Assembly: GCA_964445715.1 (NCBI GenBank) | Contig: CAYULJ010000005.1 | Coordinates: 1 to 26,395 of the forward strand | Length of the DNA stretch: 26,395 nt | Source of the DNA: CAYPYS01 sp964445715 | GTDB lineage: Bacteria; Omnitrophota; Gorgyraeia; Gorgyraeales; Gorgyraeaceae | Direction of reading: 5' to 3' | Part shown: piece after piece, positions 24,397 through 26,395 of the stretch | Layout of the letters: each line of letters opens with the position of its first letter | Position numbering within the stretch: the stretch's first letter is position 1 | The notes under the pieces: generated by a model | What the model was told of the DNA's origin: nothing | The model's database searches: none | The model's input: the letters and a program-made list of their open reading frames with translations, nothing else | Translations under genes and position numbers: made by a program

Positions 24397-25452
24397 ATGT
24401 GGAAAGGGTTGATCGATAAATATAGAGACTTTTTGCCGGTGACAGACAAGACCCCGGTGGTGACCTTAAACGAAGGCAATACCTCTCTTATTTATTCACA
24501 TGTTCTTTCCGAGAAGGTAGGGGGCGAGGTCTATTTAAAGTATGAAGGTCTTAATCCCACAGCTTCTTTTAAAGACCGTGGCATGACTCTGGCTGTTTCA
24601 AAGGCAATCGAAGAAGGCCGTAACGCTGTCATGTGCGCATCTACCGGTAATACTTCTGCGTCTGCAGCCGCCTATTCAGCAAGGGCCAAGATAAAATGCG
24701 TTGTGCTAATACCTAAAGGCGCGATTGCGCTGGGAAAACTCGCGCAGGCATTGATCCACGGCGCCCAGGTCCTTGCGGTCAATGGGAATTTCGACGACGC
24801 CCTTGATCTCGTAAAAGAGATCACGGCCAAATACCCTATTCAACTTGTAAATTCACTGAATCCCTACAGGATAGAGGGACAGAAGACCGGCGCATTTGAG
24901 ATCTGCGAGCAGCTTGACGGCAGGGCGCCTGATTTTCAGGCAATCCCAGTTGGAAATGCAGGCAATATCACAGCTTATTGGAAGGGATATAAAGAATACA
25001 AAGAAAAGGGACGAATTACCAGTCTTCCGAAGATGATCGGATTTCAGGCAGAAGGCGCAGCGCCTATAGTGAGGGGCAAGGTCATAGAAAAACCCAAGAC
25101 TATCGCTACCGCCATCCGCATCGGAAATCCTGCGAGCTGGAAACAGGCAGAGGCTGCGCGCGACGAATCAGGCGGGCTAATAGATATGGTCTCAGATAAA
25201 GAGATCCTCGAAGCGTACAAGCTCCTCGCGAATAAAGAGGGAGTGTTTGTAGAACCTGCATCTGCAGCATCAGTAGCAGGCGTGCTAAAGCTCAACAAAA
25301 GTGGCTATTTCAAAAACTTAAAGAATCCAAAAATCGTCTGTATACTCACCGGACACGGCCTGAAAGATCCTGACCGCGCCATAAAATCCATACAAGAGCC
25401 AAAAGTCATACCCGCAAAACTGCAATCCGTTCTAAAAGAAATCGTATATTGA
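24397..25452 (+). CDS. thrC: Threonine synthase ThrC
   Basis: ThrC is the PLP enzyme that converts O-phosphohomoserine to threonine. NPTASFKDRGMT carries the Schiff-base Lys59, CASTGNTSASAAAYSA binds the cofactor, and PVGNAGNITAYWKGY is the phosphate-binding segment. At 351 residues it matches the shorter class of bacterial threonine synthases. It follows hom closely. No homoserine kinase gene is seen here, so thrB must be elsewhere. The stop is about 46 nt before the next CTTAAG palindrome. Confidence 0.95.
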   Translation: MWKGLIDKYRDFLPVTDKTPVVTLNEGNTSLIYSHVLSEKVGGEVYLKYEGLNPTASFKDRGMTLAVSKAIEEGRNAVMCASTGNTSASAAAYSARAKIKCVVLIPKGAIALGKLAQALIHGAQVLAVNGNFDDALDLVKEITAKYPIQLVNSLNPYRIEGQKTGAFEICEQLDGRAPDFQAIPVGNAGNITAYWKGYKEYKEKGRITSLPKMIGFQAEGAAPIVRGKVIEKPKTIATAIRIGNPASWKQAEAARDESGGLIDMVSDKEILEAYKLLANKEGVFVEPASAASVAGVLKLNKSGYFKNLKNPKIVCILTGHGLKDPDRAIKSIQEPKVIPAKLQSVLKEIVY

Positions 25453-25498
25453 TCGAAAGAAACCAACTCTTCCACGTGTCCACCCTAAAGAAAATCAC

Positions 25499-25539
25499 CT
25501 TAAGTTTACACTTCAACAATGTTAAAGTGTAAACTTAAG
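25499..25539. repeat. 41-nt CTTAAG palindrome, copy 5 (upstream of the RAYT gene)
   Basis: It has an AAT loop and one T-to-C change at arm position 16. Read on the other strand it matches the G26, ATT-loop variant seen at 17286. It ends 20 nt before the RAYT ATG and forms the left boundary of the RAYT unit. Confidence 0.95.
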
Positions 25540-25559
25540 CCAAAAAAAAGGGGGGGGCG

Positions 25560-26351
25560 ATGGATAGTATTAATGAATTAATCGGAGGTGGAAAGATAAA
25601 GCGCTATCTTAGAGCTAGAAACAAGCCTTCTTTTGAAGGGGCTATTGCGCATGTTACCCAGCACGCTTCAGGAGAAGAACCTTTGTTTTTAGAAGAATCA
25701 GATTGCCTTTATATGCTAAATCTCATGAGAGAGCTTTTCAAGGCCTTTGAATTAGATATGCTAAGTTTTGTATTAATGACAAATCATATCCATCTTTTAT
25801 TAAAGCTTGGTAAATTAAAATTGGCAGATGCCATGAAAGAGCTATTTCGACTTTACGCTGTGTATTTTAATAAAAAATATGAAAGAAAAGGACATGTTTT
25901 TTGTGGGGCATATAGATCTGCCCTGTGTTTTGACGAATCCTATTTGCTTAAGGCATCGTTATATATACACCATAATCCTGTGAGAGCAGGACTTGTTGCT
26001 GATGCCGTAGACTATAGATGGTCTTCATGCGCCATGTTTTTAAAAGAAGGGGATATAAACGCATTCGTAGATCATAAATTTATACTCGCTATATTAGACG
26101 AAGATATAAGCAAGGCTCGAGTCAAATATAGGGATTTATTGAATCAGACTAAATTCAAAGATGACAAAAATATCGAAGATGACGTTAAGAAGTTCAGTCA
26201 AAATAGAAGATTAAGGAATTCATCAGAGCTTCTAGCAAGAAAATCCTTAATAGAGCAATTACTAGCCGAGGGATATACTGCCAAAGATATAAGCGCTAAG
26301 TTAGGCATCAGTCGCCCCTCTCTATACAAGACTCTTAAGTTTACACTTTAA
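25560..26351 (+). CDS. REP-associated tyrosine transposase (RAYT, Y1/HUH family)
   Basis: RAYTs are single-copy relatives of IS200/IS605 transposases that cut and join single-stranded palindromic REP elements. The HUH motif His76-Ile-His78 is in VLMTNHIHLLLKL. A conserved helix with candidate catalytic Tyr99 or Tyr102 (LYAVYFNKKYERKGHVF) follows, then YIHHNPVRAGLV and YRWSS, all typical of the family. A C-terminal helix-turn-helix (about 235-258, LAEGYTAKDISAKLGISR) may contact DNA. Length is 263 residues. A G-rich ribosome-binding site precedes the ATG. The last residues, LKFTL, and the stop lie inside the downstream palindrome, so the enzyme's own end is element-encoded. All expected catalytic residues are present, so it may be active. 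Confidence 0.92.
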   Translation: MDSINELIGGGKIKRYLRARNKPSFEGAIAHVTQHASGEEPLFLEESDCLYMLNLMRELFKAFELDMLSFVLMTNHIHLLLKLGKLKLADAMKELFRLYAVYFNKKYERKGHVFCGAYRSALCFDESYLLKASLYIHHNPVRAGLVADAVDYRWSSCAMFLKEGDINAFVDHKFILAILDEDISKARVKYRDLLNQTKFKDDKNIEDDVKKFSQNRRLRNSSELLARKSLIEQLLAEGYTAKDISAKLGISRPSLYKTLKFTL

Positions 26352-26374
26352 CATTGTTAAAGTGTAAACTTAAG
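26334..26374. repeat. 41-nt CTTAAG palindrome, copy 6 (3' end of the RAYT gene)
   Basis: A perfect palindrome with an ATT loop, so inverted relative to the copy at 25499. It encodes the last five residues and the TAA stop (26349-26351) of the RAYT gene and forms the right boundary of the unit. Confidence 0.95.
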
Positions 26375-26395
26375 GGGCATGGCTATATATAAGTT

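Noticed and set aside
2229..26374. A CRISPR array made of the repeated palindromes
   Set aside because: Copies are hundreds to thousands of bases apart, in both orientations, with genes and not spacers between them, and no cas genes are present.
25499..26374. Target-site duplications flanking the palindromes
   Set aside because: Comparing the bases on either side of each copy showed no direct repeats, as expected for HUH-type transfer but not proof of it.

Overview
The window looks like a draft assembly or metagenome contig from an uncultured Gram-negative-type bacterium. Two runs of exactly ten N mark scaffold gaps. A typical bacterial cell-wall and division cluster, DksA, LspA and an Omnitrophota-like gene order suggest Candidatus Omnitrophota, but that placement is inference and no marker was searched. 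Almost all genes are on the + strand and tightly packed. No stretch over 300 bases lacks a gene.

Layout. Positions 1-11270 hold the peptidoglycan/division (dcw) cluster: murF (cut by the window edge), mraY, murD, ftsW, murG, murC, murB, ddl, ftsQ and ftsA. These make UDP-MurNAc-pentapeptide, lipid I and lipid II, and part of the divisome; ftsZ does not follow ftsA. Next come proC, a methylthioadenosine-type phosphorylase, ileS, a DksA/TraR zinc-finger gene and lspA (11291-16576). A 120-residue protein of unknown function (16744-17106) has its own consensus-like promoter and terminator, followed by gpsA. A visibly AT-richer block (18418-22411) carries a sulfatase-fold enzyme on the - strand, a large membrane protein resembling GT-C glycosyltransferases and a UbiA-family polyprenyl-phosphate sugar transferase, probably for envelope glycan work. 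It ends at a tRNA-Pro(GGG). A PilZ gene then runs into hom and thrC (threonine synthesis), and the window ends with a REP-associated tyrosine transposase (RAYT).

The standout is a family of palindromes scattered through the window. Six are 41-nt near-perfect copies with 19-nt arms that begin CTTAAG (2229, 3528, 12046, 17286, 25499, 26334). Two are diverged or composite relatives (5728, 7170). Two more palindromes have unrelated cores but share CTTAAG (7189-7240 and 16572-16619). The RAYT gene sits between two oppositely oriented 41-mers, so it is the obvious candidate to mobilise them. The 41-mer has TAA in all three frames and, by symmetry, on both strands. It or a relative supplies the stop codon of murD, murG, murC, proC and the RAYT gene, and the 16572 palindrome does so for lspA. 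MurD and ProC, which are unrelated, consequently end in the same ten residues. Four elements lie at gene junctions of the dcw cluster. Paired substitutions that keep the stem indicate that the folded hairpin matters.

Other points of note are a 190-bp GC-rich patch inside proC, two perfect inverted DnaA-box 9-mers in the murC-murB palindrome, a short tandem-repeat insertion in ileS, and a sulfatase-like enzyme with Thr in place of the formylglycine cysteine.
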